DNA of 64,000 nt, from assembly GCF_020805785.1 (NCBI RefSeq), contig NZ_JAJGZV010000003.1, positions 62,001 through 126,000 of the forward strand. Direction: 5' to 3'. Below are positions 20,364-28,819 of the stretch, one piece after another. The DNA is from Flavobacterium chungbukense. GTDB taxonomy: Bacteria > Bacteroidota > Bacteroidia > Flavobacteriales > Flavobacteriaceae. The notes below the pieces were generated by a model that had not been told where the DNA came from, ran no database searches, and saw only the letters and a list, made by a program, of their open reading frames with translations. Every line of letters begins with the position of its first letter. The first letter of the stretch is position 1. Position numbers and translations under genes: made by a program.

Positions 20364-21467
20364 TTATTTTTTAAACTGACGATCTTTCCATTTATAAGAA
20401 CCAAATAAACTGTACAAAGCCACCGTAGAACTAAAAAACGGATACAGTAAACTACTCAGCAAAAGGCTTTTAATTTTACTTTGAGTTAAAAATTTATTGG
20501 TAAAATAGAGTAAAACATAATCCACTAAAAACTTAGAAAAAGCAAAAATCACAAAAATTGGATAAGACCAAATTCCGAAGAGAAGAAAGAGAAATCCAAT
20601 TACGAAACTCAAATTTCCAAAGAAAACAATCAAGCCTAATAATTTTCCGAAAGTGCTTTTGTACGAACTTGTTTTTGCTGCCCAACGTACTCTTTGATAA
20701 AATAATAATTTCCAGTTTTCTGTTGGTTTTGTTGTTACAATTGCTTCTTGAGCTTTTAAATAATGAACTTTATCTGGGAATTTTTCGATTGCTTTTTGAA
20801 GCAGAAAAACATCGTCGCCGCTCGCAATTTTGTCGTTTCCATCAAAACCATTTAAGCGTTCAAATAATGTTTTTTTATAGGCAAAATTGGCTCCGTTGCA
20901 CATAAATCCCTTATGAATTCCGAAACTTCCAATTGTTCCGCCTTGCAAACTTGTTAAATCTAACTGCTGAAAATGATCTAGAAATGAATTTTTGTATTGA
21001 TAAGTTACAGCGCCCGCAAGCATTGAAACATTATTCTCTTGAATATAATTATCAAATGTCAAAAGCCAGTTTTGCGGAACAATACAATCAGCATCTGTAG
21101 TAATTACCCAATCGGTTTTTACGTGTTGCATTGCGGTTGTAATCGCATCTTTTTTAGGCGAACTGGATTTCCTAATATTATCAATTACAGATATTTGGAA
21201 TTTGGAAATTAAACTTTGGAATTTTTCTATAGAATTATCATCAACTAAAATAACTTCAAACAAATGAGTAGGATAATTTAGATTTGAAAAACTTTCTAAA
21301 AGTATCGGAAGATTTTCTTTTTCGTTGCGAAATGGAACTATAATAGTAAAACTTGTCTTTGGATCTAACTCTTTAATTTGATAGTTTTTTACTTTGAAAA
21401 ATCCATAAATAAGCAACTCAATACTAATAACATAAACTACTAATATGGCAAACAATCCAAAAATCAT
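20364..21467 (-). CDS. Family 2 glycosyltransferase, membrane-bound
   Basis: Membrane glycosyltransferase of the GT2/GT-A fold. It has 367 residues. One N-terminal helix (1-22) is followed by the catalytic domain (FTIIVPFRNEKENLP at about 41, EVILVDDNS, the DxD-type TTDADC, and GDDVFLLQKAIE) and two or three C-terminal helices from about 285. Its start overlaps the end of the upstream LPG-synthase-like gene by 4 bases, so the two are translationally coupled. A glycolipid or cell-envelope sugar is the likely product; donor and acceptor are unknown. Confidence 0.88.
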   Translation of the reverse strand: MIFGLFAILVVYVISIELLIYGFFKVKNYQIKELDPKTSFTIIVPFRNEKENLPILLESFSNLNYPTHLFEVILVDDNSIEKFQSLISKFQISVIDNIRKSSSPKKDAITTAMQHVKTDWVITTDADCIVPQNWLLTFDNYIQENNVSMLAGAVTYQYKNSFLDHFQQLDLTSLQGGTIGSFGIHKGFMCNGANFAYKKTLFERLNGFDGNDKIASGDDVFLLQKAIEKFPDKVHYLKAQEAIVTTKPTENWKLLFYQRVRWAAKTSSYKSTFGKLLGLIVFFGNLSFVIGFLFLLFGIWSYPIFVIFAFSKFLVDYVLLYFTNKFLTQSKIKSLLLSSLLYPFFSSTVALYSLFGSYKWKDRQFKK

Positions 21468-22408
21468 TCTGTTGCTTTAGTTTTAAAATTCAGCACAAAA
21501 TAACTTCCCAAAACTACGGGTAAAACAACATTTAGGAACCACATTAAAGTGCTGATAAAAATGACAATCCATTCGTTTACGCCCAAAATTCCGAAGAAAT
21601 AAATGGCTACACTTCCTTTTACTGCAAAATCTAAAAATTGAAAAGTCGGTAATGACGAAGCCAAAAAGTAAACCGAAGTAATTGCCGCCATCAATGTTAA
21701 ATAAGGCAAATCGACATCAAAACCTAAAAACAGAAAATAATACTGATGCGAAAAAACCAAATAACGGCAAATTCCTAAAAAGATATTTTTCTGGTGAACC
21801 GATTTCGGAATTTCATTGATTTTATGAATCAGTTTTTCAATCGAATAGCCTTTTACTTTTATTTTTTTGATTGAAAATAATACAATCAGAATGAGTAAAA
21901 AACCGCCAAATAATAGTAAAACTGTTTTGGTTGTAATAACATTAAATTGAGCGTTGAAATAAAGCAATCCGAAGATCCCAAAAATGATGGTTAAAATCAT
22001 CTGGATTCCGTTGCAGATTAAGTTTAAAAAAACAACTTTTTTAGCTTCCGATTTCGGATAATACAAGGCTTTTCCGGCATACTCTCCTACTCCATTTGGT
22101 GTAAAAATTCCGGCAGTTAAAGCCGCTAAAACTTGCTTTGTGGCTTCGTAACCTGAAATTTTGTGAATAACCTGCGCTAAATTTTGCCATTTTAAAATCT
22201 CAAAATAACGATTTAAAACACTCAAAAGGAGGATAAAACCAATTCCTAAAACCGATTGATTCTTTTGAAACAAAACAAGGAATTTTTTCCAATCTAACTT
22301 ATCGTTGTTTGCCAGCTGATTGTAAATAAAATAAAATGCGCCTGCAACAATCAAAAGTTTGACCAGAAGAACAAGTAATTGCTTAGCTTTGTGAGGAATT
22401 GAAATCAT
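21464..22408 (-). CDS. Lysylphosphatidylglycerol synthase TM-region family protein
   Basis: Integral membrane protein of the LPG_synthase_TM (UPF0104) family, which includes flippase-like domains. The start at 22408 (MISIPHKAKQLL) gives 314 residues with about eight helices. The frame stays open to 22678, but that extension overlaps ruvC on the other strand and has no membrane or family character. TPNGVGEYAGKALYYPKSEA and ASSLPTFQFLDFAVKGSVA are recognisable family segments. It is the first gene of a two-gene operon with the GT2 (4-base overlap), suggesting a shared role in making and moving an envelope glycolipid. Confidence 0.82.
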   Translation of the reverse strand: MISIPHKAKQLLVLLVKLLIVAGAFYFIYNQLANNDKLDWKKFLVLFQKNQSVLGIGFILLLSVLNRYFEILKWQNLAQVIHKISGYEATKQVLAALTAGIFTPNGVGEYAGKALYYPKSEAKKVVFLNLICNGIQMILTIIFGIFGLLYFNAQFNVITTKTVLLLFGGFLLILIVLFSIKKIKVKGYSIEKLIHKINEIPKSVHQKNIFLGICRYLVFSHQYYFLFLGFDVDLPYLTLMAAITSVYFLASSLPTFQFLDFAVKGSVAIYFFGILGVNEWIVIFISTLMWFLNVVLPVVLGSYFVLNFKTKATE

Positions 22409-22442
22409 GCCGCAAAAGTAACATAAAGTATGTAATAATGTT

Positions 22443-22532
22443 TCACAAAGATTCTCAAAGCAAACACAAAGACACGCAGAGAATCTTAAAAAAAACTTTG
22501 TGAATCTCTGTGTAATCTTAGTGCGACTTGGC
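22443..22532. repeat. Degenerate intergenic repeat between divergent genes
   Basis: CACAAAGATTCTCAAAGC and ACACGCAGAGAATCTT pair with AACTTTGTGAATCTCTGTGT in an imperfect inverted arrangement, the same family as 17050-17133. It lies just before the TTG start of ruvC. Confidence 0.6.
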
Positions 22533-22547
22533 GTAATAACTTGAAAA

Positions 22548-23102
22548 TTGACAAAAGAACGCATCATATTAGGTATTGACCCTGGAACCACAATTATGGG
22601 TTTTGGTTTGATTAAAGTAACCAACAAAAAAATGGAGTTTTTGCAGTTAAACGAATTGCAATTGTCCAAATACGACAATCATTACCAAAAACTAAAAATC
22701 ATTTTTGAAAGAACCATCGAATTAATAGAAACACATCATCCTGATGAAATCGCGATTGAAGCGCCTTTCTTTGGGAAAAACGTTCAATCGATGCTGAAAT
22801 TGGGTCGCGCACAAGGCGTTGCAATGGCTGCAGGACTTTCAAGAGATATTCCGATTACAGAATACGAACCTAAAAAGATAAAAATGGCGATTACCGGAAA
22901 CGGAAATGCCAGTAAAGAGCAGGTTGCCAAAATGTTGCAACAGCTTTTGGGTTTAAAAGAATTACCAAAAAATCTAGATTCTACAGATGGCTTGGCAGCA
23001 GCGGTTTGTCATCACTTTAATTCAGGGAAAGTTGTTGCAGGAAAAAGTTATTCTGGTTGGGATGCTTTTGTAAAACAGAATGAAGACAAAATTCGTAAAT
23101 GA
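22548..23102 (+). CDS. ruvC: Holliday junction resolvase RuvC (TTG start)
   Basis: Endonuclease that resolves Holliday junctions with RuvAB during recombination and repair. It has 184 residues. The start must be TTG at 22548, since an in-frame TGA lies at 22542-22544 and the conserved GIDPGTT begins at residue 9. The four catalytic acids match E. coli RuvC: Asp11, Glu71 (AIEAPFFG), Asp144 and Asp147 (LDSTDGLAAAVCHH), with the same 3-residue spacing of the last pair. It is divergent from the LPG-synthase-like gene. Confidence 0.96.
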   Translation: MTKERIILGIDPGTTIMGFGLIKVTNKKMEFLQLNELQLSKYDNHYQKLKIIFERTIELIETHHPDEIAIEAPFFGKNVQSMLKLGRAQGVAMAAGLSRDIPITEYEPKKIKMAITGNGNASKEQVAKMLQQLLGLKELPKNLDSTDGLAAAVCHHFNSGKVVAGKSYSGWDAFVKQNEDKIRK

Positions 23103-23219
23103 GAAAATGTGTCAATTAGAAAATTAGATAATTCTTGAATTGAGAATAACTAATTGTATAATTTTCAACATTTCATATTAATTATCTCATTATCAAATTG
23201 ACTAATTATCTAATTAAAA

Positions 23220-24386
23220 ATGTCAGGTATCTACATCCATATTCCTTTTTGCAAGCAGGCTTGCCATTATTGCGACTTTCATTTTTCTACTTCAATGAAA
23301 AAGAAAGACGAAATGGTTTTGGCTTTGGCTAAAGAAATTGGCATGCGTAAAAATGAGCTTCTCTCCCAAAGTTTCGGGACCGCTCGAAGTGACAATGAGG
23401 TTATAGAAACCATTTATTTTGGTGGCGGAACCCCTTCGGTTTTATCGAACGATGAAATAAACTTTTTAATTTCTGAAGTTTATAAAAATTATAAAGTTGT
23501 AGAAAATCCAGAAATTACACTCGAAGCTAATCCTGATGATTTATCTACTGAACGAATTCTGGAATTATCTAAAAGTCCAATAAATCGATTAAGTATCGGA
23601 ATTCAGTCTTTTTATGAAGAAGATTTAAGGATGATGAATCGCGCTCATAATTCGGCGGAAGCCATAAAATGTTTGCAGGAAGCGACCAAATACTTTGACA
23701 ATATCTCGCTTGATTTGATTTATGGAATTCCTGGAATGAGCGATGAAATGTGGAAACAAAACATTCAGACTGCTTTAGATTTTGGCATTCCACATATTTC
23801 AAGTTATGCCTTGACGGTCGAACCCAAAACAGCTTTAAGCAAATTAATTCAAACAGGAAAAATTGCTGAACCGCAAGATGAAGTGGCTTCCAATCATTTT
23901 ATCATTTTGGTTGAAACGCTTCAGAAAAATGGTTTTATTCATTACGAATTATCCAATTTCGGGAAAGAAAATTATTTCTCCAAAAACAATTCGGCTTATT
24001 GGTTAGGCAAAAAATATATCGGAATCGGACCTTCGGCGCATAGTTATGACGGCGAAAAAAGAGGCTGGAATATAGCCAATAATTCTTTGTATTTAAAAGC
24101 AATTCAAAACGATGAACTTCCAATTGAAACGGAAACTCTAACTGTTTCAGATCGTTATAATGAATATATTATGACGGGTTTACGAACGATTTGGGGCGTT
24201 TCTTTAGAAAGAATTGAAAAGGAATTTGGTTTGGAATATTTGAATTATTTGAAAAAACAATCTCAAAAGTTTTTAAACGATGATTTACTTTCCATCGAAA
24301 AAAACATTCTTAAACCAACTCCAAAAGGAAAATTTTTAACGGATGGAATTGCTTCAGATTTATTTTATCTAAATTTGGATGAATAA
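23220..24386 (+). CDS. hemW: Radical SAM protein HemW (heme chaperone)
   Basis: Radical SAM protein of the HemW family (oxygen-independent coproporphyrinogen III oxidase-like), a heme chaperone. It has 388 residues. The 4Fe-4S ligands are Cys11, Cys15 and Cys18 in PFCKQACHYCDF, the form typical of HemW. FGGGTPSVLS is the SAM-contact motif, and SIGIQSF and GIPGMSDEMW follow. Residues 47-59 (LLSQSFGTARSDN) fall between the first helix and IETIYFGGGTP and correspond to the in-frame dispersed repeat. It follows ruvC by 117 AT-rich bases with no other gene. Confidence 0.94.
   Translation: MSGIYIHIPFCKQACHYCDFHFSTSMKKKDEMVLALAKEIGMRKNELLSQSFGTARSDNEVIETIYFGGGTPSVLSNDEINFLISEVYKNYKVVENPEITLEANPDDLSTERILELSKSPINRLSIGIQSFYEEDLRMMNRAHNSAEAIKCLQEATKYFDNISLDLIYGIPGMSDEMWKQNIQTALDFGIPHISSYALTVEPKTALSKLIQTGKIAEPQDEVASNHFIILVETLQKNGFIHYELSNFGKENYFSKNNSAYWLGKKYIGIGPSAHSYDGEKRGWNIANNSLYLKAIQNDELPIETETLTVSDRYNEYIMTGLRTIWGVSLERIEKEFGLEYLNYLKKQSQKFLNDDLLSIEKNILKPTPKGKFLTDGIASDLFYLNLDE
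23357..23397 (+). repeat. In-frame dispersed repeat inside hemW
   Basis: The stretch runs from GCTTCTCTCCCAAAG through TTTCGGGACCGCTCGAAG to GTGACAATG. It matches the elements in mvaD and the cyclase gene, but the shared TCGGGA is read one base out of phase relative to them (TTC GGG ACC here, TCG GGA TCG there). The reverse complement begins TTGTCACTTCGAGCGG, as in intergenic copies. Confidence 0.7.
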
Positions 24387-24387
24387 A

Positions 24388-24452
24388 AATTAGCCACGAA
24401 GGCACAAAGACTCAAATTTATTAAACTTTGTGACTTAGCGTCTTTGCGGCAT
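24388..24452. repeat. Degenerate intergenic repeat (CTTTGTGACTTAGCG)
   Basis: GCCACGAAGGCACAAAGACT is followed by AACTTTGTGACTTAGCGTCT and TTGCGGC, an imperfect inverted arrangement with arms reading AAAGAC and GTCTTTG. It fills the gap between hemW and the cyclase gene. Confidence 0.6.
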
Positions 24453-24466
24453 AAAAATCCAAATTT

Positions 24467-25246
24467 GTGTTAGCAAAAATCAACAACTTCGAAATCGACT
24501 TATCAAAACCCATTGATATCTCTATTCCATTAACCAATACAGAAGAAAATCCGATTGCTTGGTATATCGAAAAACCAGTTATTGAACCTGTAGTTTTTGG
24601 TGATTGGATTGGGAAAGTCTCGGAAGGAAAATCTTCTACAAATTTTAATAATATATTCTTCAATCCACATGGGCATGGAACACACACGGAATGTTTAGGA
24701 CATATTACGAATGATTTTTATAGCATTAATCAATCGCTGAAACAGTTTTTCTTTTTTGCCAAATTGATTACGATTGAGCCTGAGAAAATTGGTGATGATT
24801 TTGTGATTACAAAAGAACAAGTTCAAAAAACATTGAGCGCTTCTCCCGAAGGTTCGGGATCGCTCAGCGTGACAAACGAAACCTTAATAGTTCGGACTCT
24901 TCCAAATCAGCTAGAAAAAAAGTCAAGAAAATATTCCAACACAAATCCGCCCTATTTGTCTGAAGAAGCGGCGATTTTCATCCGCGAAAGCGAAATTCAA
25001 CATTTATTGATTGATTTGCCAAGCGTTGACAAAGAACATGACGAAGGTAAATTATTGGCGCATAAAGCATTCTGGAATGTAAAAGACACGCACAATCTAA
25101 ATCAAGATGCACGGTTCAATGCGACAATTACAGAAATGATTTATGTTTCAGACGAAATTGAAGATGGAAATTATATACTAAATATTCAAATCGCTTCGTT
25201 TGAAAATGATGCAAGTCCATCAAAACCTATTTTATATAAGATTTAA
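24467..25246 (+). CDS. Cyclase/kynurenine formamidase-like hydrolase (GTG start)
   Basis: Metal-dependent hydrolase of the cyclase family, which includes kynurenine formamidase; the substrate is unknown. It has 259 residues. GTG at 24467 is the only sensible start, giving MLAKINNFEIDLSKPIDISIPL. The metal motif is NPHGHGTHTECLGH (about residues 66-79), close to the family HxGTHxDxPxH but with Glu and Leu at two positions. LIDLPSVDKEHDEG near 187 is conserved. Residues about 125-137 (ASPEGSGSLSVTN) are encoded by the dispersed repeat found also in mvaD and hemW. Confidence 0.85.
   Translation: MLAKINNFEIDLSKPIDISIPLTNTEENPIAWYIEKPVIEPVVFGDWIGKVSEGKSSTNFNNIFFNPHGHGTHTECLGHITNDFYSINQSLKQFFFFAKLITIEPEKIGDDFVITKEQVQKTLSASPEGSGSLSVTNETLIVRTLPNQLEKKSRKYSNTNPPYLSEEAAIFIRESEIQHLLIDLPSVDKEHDEGKLLAHKAFWNVKDTHNLNQDARFNATITEMIYVSDEIEDGNYILNIQIASFENDASPSKPILYKI
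24839..24877 (+). repeat. In-frame dispersed repeat inside the cyclase gene
   Basis: GCTTCTCCCGAAGGTTCGGG continues to GTGACAAAC. It contains a perfect 7-bp hairpin, TCCCGAA / TTCGGGA, with a 2-base loop. It is read in the same frame as the copy in mvaD. The same TCCCGAGGCTTCGGGA core occurs between genes at about 56060. Confidence 0.75.
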
Positions 25247-25252
25247 AAGTTT

Positions 25253-25431
25253 GCCACTACCCGAGCGATAGCGAACAGGCGAAGCAATTACACGAATTTT
25301 CACGAATTAATCCTGCTTTTTTGCCACAGATTAAAGGATTAAAAATGATTAAATCTGTGTAATTTTTTTTAATCTGTGGCAGATAAAAAAAGAAATTAGT
25401 GAAAATTCGTGAAATTCGTGGCAAAAAAACA
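25253..25431. repeat. Flavobacterial intergenic repeat with nested GAGCGA element
   Basis: Contains CCCGAGCGATAGCGAACAGG at 25260 (identical to the 8168 copy), ACACGAATTTTCACGAATTA, an inner GCCACAGATTAAAGG / AATCTGTGGC pair, and the closing GAAATTCGTGGC. It overlaps the first codons of the longest reading frame of the next gene, which argues for the downstream ATG. Confidence 0.85.
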
Positions 25432-25438
25432 ATATCCT

Positions 25439-25840
25439 ATGATTAGTGTTTCAACAGATAAAACCAAACTTGACGTTCCGTTTATACAGAACTTTTTAAA
25501 AGATATTTATTGGGCCGCGGGAAGAACTATTGAAGAAGTCCAAAGAACGATCGACGCTTCGATTTGTTTTGGAATTTATTTAGATGACAAGCAAATTGGT
25601 TTTGCACGTGTCATAACCGATTATGTCGTTTTTGCTTATTTAATGGATGTTTTTATTGATGAAAAATATCGCGGAAAAGGATATTCCTCCATTTTAATTG
25701 ATGCCATGATGAAAGAACCAGAACTCCAAGAAGTAAAAATTTGGCGATTGGCCACAACCGACGCTCACTTTTTATACGAAAAATTCGGATTTACAAAACT
25801 GAATCATCCTGAAAAGATGATGGAAAAAATAGTAAAATGA
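25439..25840 (+). CDS. GNAT family N-acetyltransferase
   Basis: Acetyl-CoA-dependent N-acetyltransferase; the acceptor is unknown. The start at 25439 (MISVSTDKTKLD) gives 133 residues. The longer frame begins inside the intergenic repeat. The GNAT core is visible: IGFARVITDYVVFAYLMDVF (beta4), then the acetyl-CoA loop DEKYRGKGYSSILIDAMM (about residues 70-87), and LYEKFGFTKL near the C-terminus. It overlaps the DUF4260 gene by 4 bases (ATGA), so both are in one operon. Confidence 0.93.
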   Translation: MISVSTDKTKLDVPFIQNFLKDIYWAAGRTIEEVQRTIDASICFGIYLDDKQIGFARVITDYVVFAYLMDVFIDEKYRGKGYSSILIDAMMKEPELQEVKIWRLATTDAHFLYEKFGFTKLNHPEKMMEKIVK

Positions 25841-26187
25841 AAACAGTCTTAAAACTCGAAGAAACAGCTTTATTTATTCTCGGAATATTTTTCTTTAATC
25901 GTTTAAATTATGATTGGTGGTGGTTTTTGGTTTTAATTTTAGCTCCAGATTTATCTATGATTGGATATGCTTTTGGCAATAAAACTGGTGCATTTTTATA
26001 CAATATCTTTCATCATAAAGGAATTGCGCTTTTAATTTATGGTTTAGGATGTTATTTAAACATTGAAAGTATTCAGTTAGCTGGAATTATTTTATTTTCA
26101 CATTCGGCAATGGATCGTATTTTTGGTTATGGATTAAAATATGAAAAAGGCTTTAAATACACACATTTAGGTGAAATTGGTAAATAA
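25837..26187 (+). CDS. DUF4260 family membrane protein
   Basis: Function unknown; small membrane protein with 116 residues. Family-like segments are LAPDLSMIGYAFGNKTGAFLY, NIFHHKGIALLIYG and HSAMDRIFGYGLKY, with three or four hydrophobic helices. It starts inside the stop of the GNAT gene (4-base overlap), and the YjbR-like gene follows 6 bases after it, so three small genes appear co-transcribed. Confidence 0.85.
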   Translation: MKTVLKLEETALFILGIFFFNRLNYDWWWFLVLILAPDLSMIGYAFGNKTGAFLYNIFHHKGIALLIYGLGCYLNIESIQLAGIILFSHSAMDRIFGYGLKYEKGFKYTHLGEIGK

Positions 26188-26193
26188 ACAATT

Positions 26194-26565
26194 ATGAATT
26201 TAGAAACGTTTTACGAATATTGTCTTTCTAAAAAAGGTGTCAGCGAACATTTCCCTTTTGATGAAGATACTTTGGTTTTTAAAGTAGGAGGCAAAATGTT
26301 TGCTTTGTCTTCTTTATCGCAATGGGAAAAAAACGAACAATCTGTTAATTTAAAATGTGATCCAGACCGTGCAGAGGAACTCAGAGCCGAATATGACGAA
26401 ATAAAACCAGGTTTTCATATGAGCAAAGTGCATTGGAATACTGTCGCATTAAATGGAAATTTACCTGCGAAATTTGTCAAAGAACTGATTGATCATTCCT
26501 ATGAATTGGTTTTCAAAAGTTTGACAAAGAAAATTCAAAATGAAATTATCGAATTAGAAAATTAG
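26194..26565 (+). CDS. MmcQ/YjbR family protein
   Basis: Small cytosolic protein of the MmcQ/YjbR family (CyaY-like fold; possible DNA-binding role). It has 123 residues. SEHFPFDEDTLVFKVGGKMF at about 16, VNLKCDPDRAEELR and PGFHMSKVHWNTVAL are characteristic. It is the last gene of the GNAT-DUF4260-YjbR group; no partner indicates a specific role. Confidence 0.9.
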   Translation: MNLETFYEYCLSKKGVSEHFPFDEDTLVFKVGGKMFALSSLSQWEKNEQSVNLKCDPDRAEELRAEYDEIKPGFHMSKVHWNTVALNGNLPAKFVKELIDHSYELVFKSLTKKIQNEIIELEN

Positions 26566-26634
26566 GCATTACATTTGTAGCATCAGTAAAAAACTCAGCG
26601 ACTTAGTAGCTTAGCAACTTAGAACCTTAAAAAA

Positions 26635-27336
26635 ATGAAAGAACAATTTAAAAAATTTCTGAACGAAGAACAAGATCCAAAAGCGATTGAAAAAATCACT
26701 TCGAAACTCACTGATTTATTAATGAAAGGCGAAGAAGTTGGATATATCGCAGTACAAAAAAAACCTGCCATTACTGTTTTTCCAGATAGTATTGTATTAA
26801 CTAATAAAAGAATTATTATCTGCAAGCCTAAAAATTTAGGTCTTTCGATGGATTTCACAGATTATACTTGGGATGATATTGCAAGTACTTTTGTAAAAGA
26901 AAATATTTTAGGTTCTGAATTTTCATTTGGCACTAAAACAGATTTAGCGGTTTCTATAGATTATATTCCAAAAATTCAGGCTAGAAAAATTTATACTTAC
27001 GCTAAAGAGCAATTGGATTTATTGAAAAATCCTGTTCAAACTGCAACTCCAATCCAAGAAGTTGTTGAACCAGAATATGAAGAAGAAGCAGAAGAAGTTG
27101 AAGAAGTAGAAACGGAAGAAGTAACAAGTTTTGCTGAAATTTTACCTGCTGCACCAACTTACACGGAGACTTTTGAACCGCTTCCAACGCAGCCAGCTGG
27201 AGAACGTAAATTAAGCGATTTATCTAAAGAAGAACTTTTTGATAAATTACAGAATTACAAAAAACTTCTTGATAATGGTTTGATCATGCAAGGAGAATAT
27301 GATGCTTACAAAAAAGAGATTTTAAGTTACATGTAA
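26635..27336 (+). CDS. PH-like domain protein with C-terminal SHOCT domain
   Basis: Function unknown. It has 233 residues, with no signal peptide. Residues about 30-125 resemble a bacterial PH-like domain (VFPDSIVLTNKRIIICKPK, then DYTWDDIASTFVKENILGS). An acidic Glu-rich linker covers about 140-170. A SHOCT module closes the protein (LSKEELFDKLQNYKKLLDNG...GEYDAYKKEIL). SHOCT modules usually mediate assembly of oligomers. A strong bidirectional terminator follows at 27396-27428. Confidence 0.82.
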   Translation: MKEQFKKFLNEEQDPKAIEKITSKLTDLLMKGEEVGYIAVQKKPAITVFPDSIVLTNKRIIICKPKNLGLSMDFTDYTWDDIASTFVKENILGSEFSFGTKTDLAVSIDYIPKIQARKIYTYAKEQLDLLKNPVQTATPIQEVVEPEYEEEAEEVEEVETEEVTSFAEILPAAPTYTETFEPLPTQPAGERKLSDLSKEELFDKLQNYKKLLDNGLIMQGEYDAYKKEILSYM

Positions 27337-27395
27337 ATTAGTCTTAAAGTTGGAAAGTCGAAAGTCATAAAGTCTTTTTACTTTGTCAAAATAAA

Positions 27396-27428
27396 AAAGC
27401 CAGAAATAGAAATTCTATTTCTGGCTTT
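27396..27428. terminator. Strong bidirectional intrinsic terminator
   Basis: The 14-bp perfect stem AAAGCCAGAAATAG / CTATTTCTGGCTTT has a 5-base loop, with A-runs and T-runs on both sides. It separates the PH-SHOCT gene (+) from the convergent DUF4407 gene (-). Around it lies a wider imperfect inverted repeat, with GAAAGTCGAAAGTC on the left and GACTTTCGACTTTC on the right (27350-27480). Confidence 0.88.
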
Positions 27429-27481
27429 ATCTTTTTAAGTCTGCAATTTGACTTTGAGACTTTTGACTTTCGACTTTCAGA

Positions 27482-28582
27482 CTAAAGCGTCGCTTTCTGT
27501 TTTTCTACAAATTTATGCGATTGCAACTCCAATAACTCCTTTGCATTTTTTCGCTGTAAATCAAATAAACTTTTGTCTTCTGCAATGTCAGCGTAGACTT
27601 TATCGTGCATTTCGGCGCTGGTTTTAACCAATAACTCGCGTTGGTATTTGTTCTGTGACAAAGTAGCTTTCATGGCGGTTTCGGCTTCTTCTTGTTTGAA
27701 ATCGAATTCTCCTTTTGGAGCTAATAATTTGGCAATAATTGGAGAAGTTTCAATGGCAAGAAACAACAGCATGATAAAAAATGACGGAAGCCAAGGCAGT
27801 TTATTTAATGCATTGATACGCGCCATTAATCCGTCGAAACCTTCGATGATGGGCTGTGTTTGCGAAACTTTTTTGTCTAAATCGGCTTGAAGCTGTACGC
27901 CTGCTTTTTCTTTTTCGGCGATTTTAGCTTCGTTTGCTTTTTTCAGCGTTTCGTATTCTTTTAAAGCGGCATCGTGTTTCTCTCGCTTTTCTTTGTAAAC
28001 TGGACCTTTTCCAAGTTTTTTAGTTCCTGCAGTTCCTTCAGCTTCTGTAATATAAGTCGAATACAAATCGTTTACCTCTTTTTCTTTCTTTACAATATCA
28101 GCTTTTAAAGCGACTACTTCGGCTTTGTTTTTATCTAAATCTGTTTTGAAATACGTTCCAATTTGTTTTTTATTCGCCAATTCCATTTCGTTTTTCTCTT
28201 TCAACAAAACAGTATTGATTTCTTTTTCGAAAATTTTAATCTCTAAAGGTTTCGAAATTACAATCGCAATAATAACCGCCAATATAATACGCGGAGTTGC
28301 CTGCAGAAATTCGTCCATAAAACGATCTCTTTTCTTAATCGTAGAAACAATAAAACGGTCTAGATTAAAAATCAGTAAACTCCAAACAAATCCGAAAATT
28401 AAAGCTGGATAAATAGAATCGAAAACGGTAAAAAGCGCATAAGCACTGGCTAAGAAAGCCATAACTGCTGTAAAGAATACTGTGGCGCCAATACCAACAT
28501 ATTTGGTTTGTTCGCCTTCTGAGCAGTCTTTCAAGAGATCTCGGTCGACTCCTGAACATAGGATAAAAAATTGTTTTAACAT
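27482..28582 (-). CDS. DUF4407 family membrane protein with coiled coil
   Basis: Function unknown. It has 366 residues. Four transmembrane helices are visible at about 33-50, 58-78, 95-112 and 262-282. Between helices 3 and 4 lies a long charged coiled coil (about 120-240, rich in Lys/Glu/Ala heptads) that should face the periplasm. The C-terminal 80 residues are cytosolic and helical. The DUF4407 signature (FNLDRFIVSTIKKRDRFMDE) is present. It is transcribed alone; the 237-base gap to the divergent TonB receptor gene is AT-rich without recognisable elements. Confidence 0.88.
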   Translation of the reverse strand: MLKQFFILCSGVDRDLLKDCSEGEQTKYVGIGATVFFTAVMAFLASAYALFTVFDSIYPALIFGFVWSLLIFNLDRFIVSTIKKRDRFMDEFLQATPRIILAVIIAIVISKPLEIKIFEKEINTVLLKEKNEMELANKKQIGTYFKTDLDKNKAEVVALKADIVKKEKEVNDLYSTYITEAEGTAGTKKLGKGPVYKEKREKHDAALKEYETLKKANEAKIAEKEKAGVQLQADLDKKVSQTQPIIEGFDGLMARINALNKLPWLPSFFIMLLFLAIETSPIIAKLLAPKGEFDFKQEEAETAMKATLSQNKYQRELLVKTSAEMHDKVYADIAEDKSLFDLQRKNAKELLELQSHKFVEKQKATL

Positions 28583-28819
28583 GATTGATGATTTTTGATT
28601 GATTGATACGGCAAATTTAACGCCAAATTTTCAATTACGATTAAATTATTTTTTTCTTTTTAATTGTAAATCAATTATTTGATGTTTTTGATGTTATTTA
28701 AAGATTAATAAATTCCAACAACAGCATATCAATCGTAACACTATCTTAATTTTTTTTCAAGAGTTTAGTAATAATAGGGTTCTAGCTTCGCAAACGAAAA
28801 ATCAAACTAAACACACACA

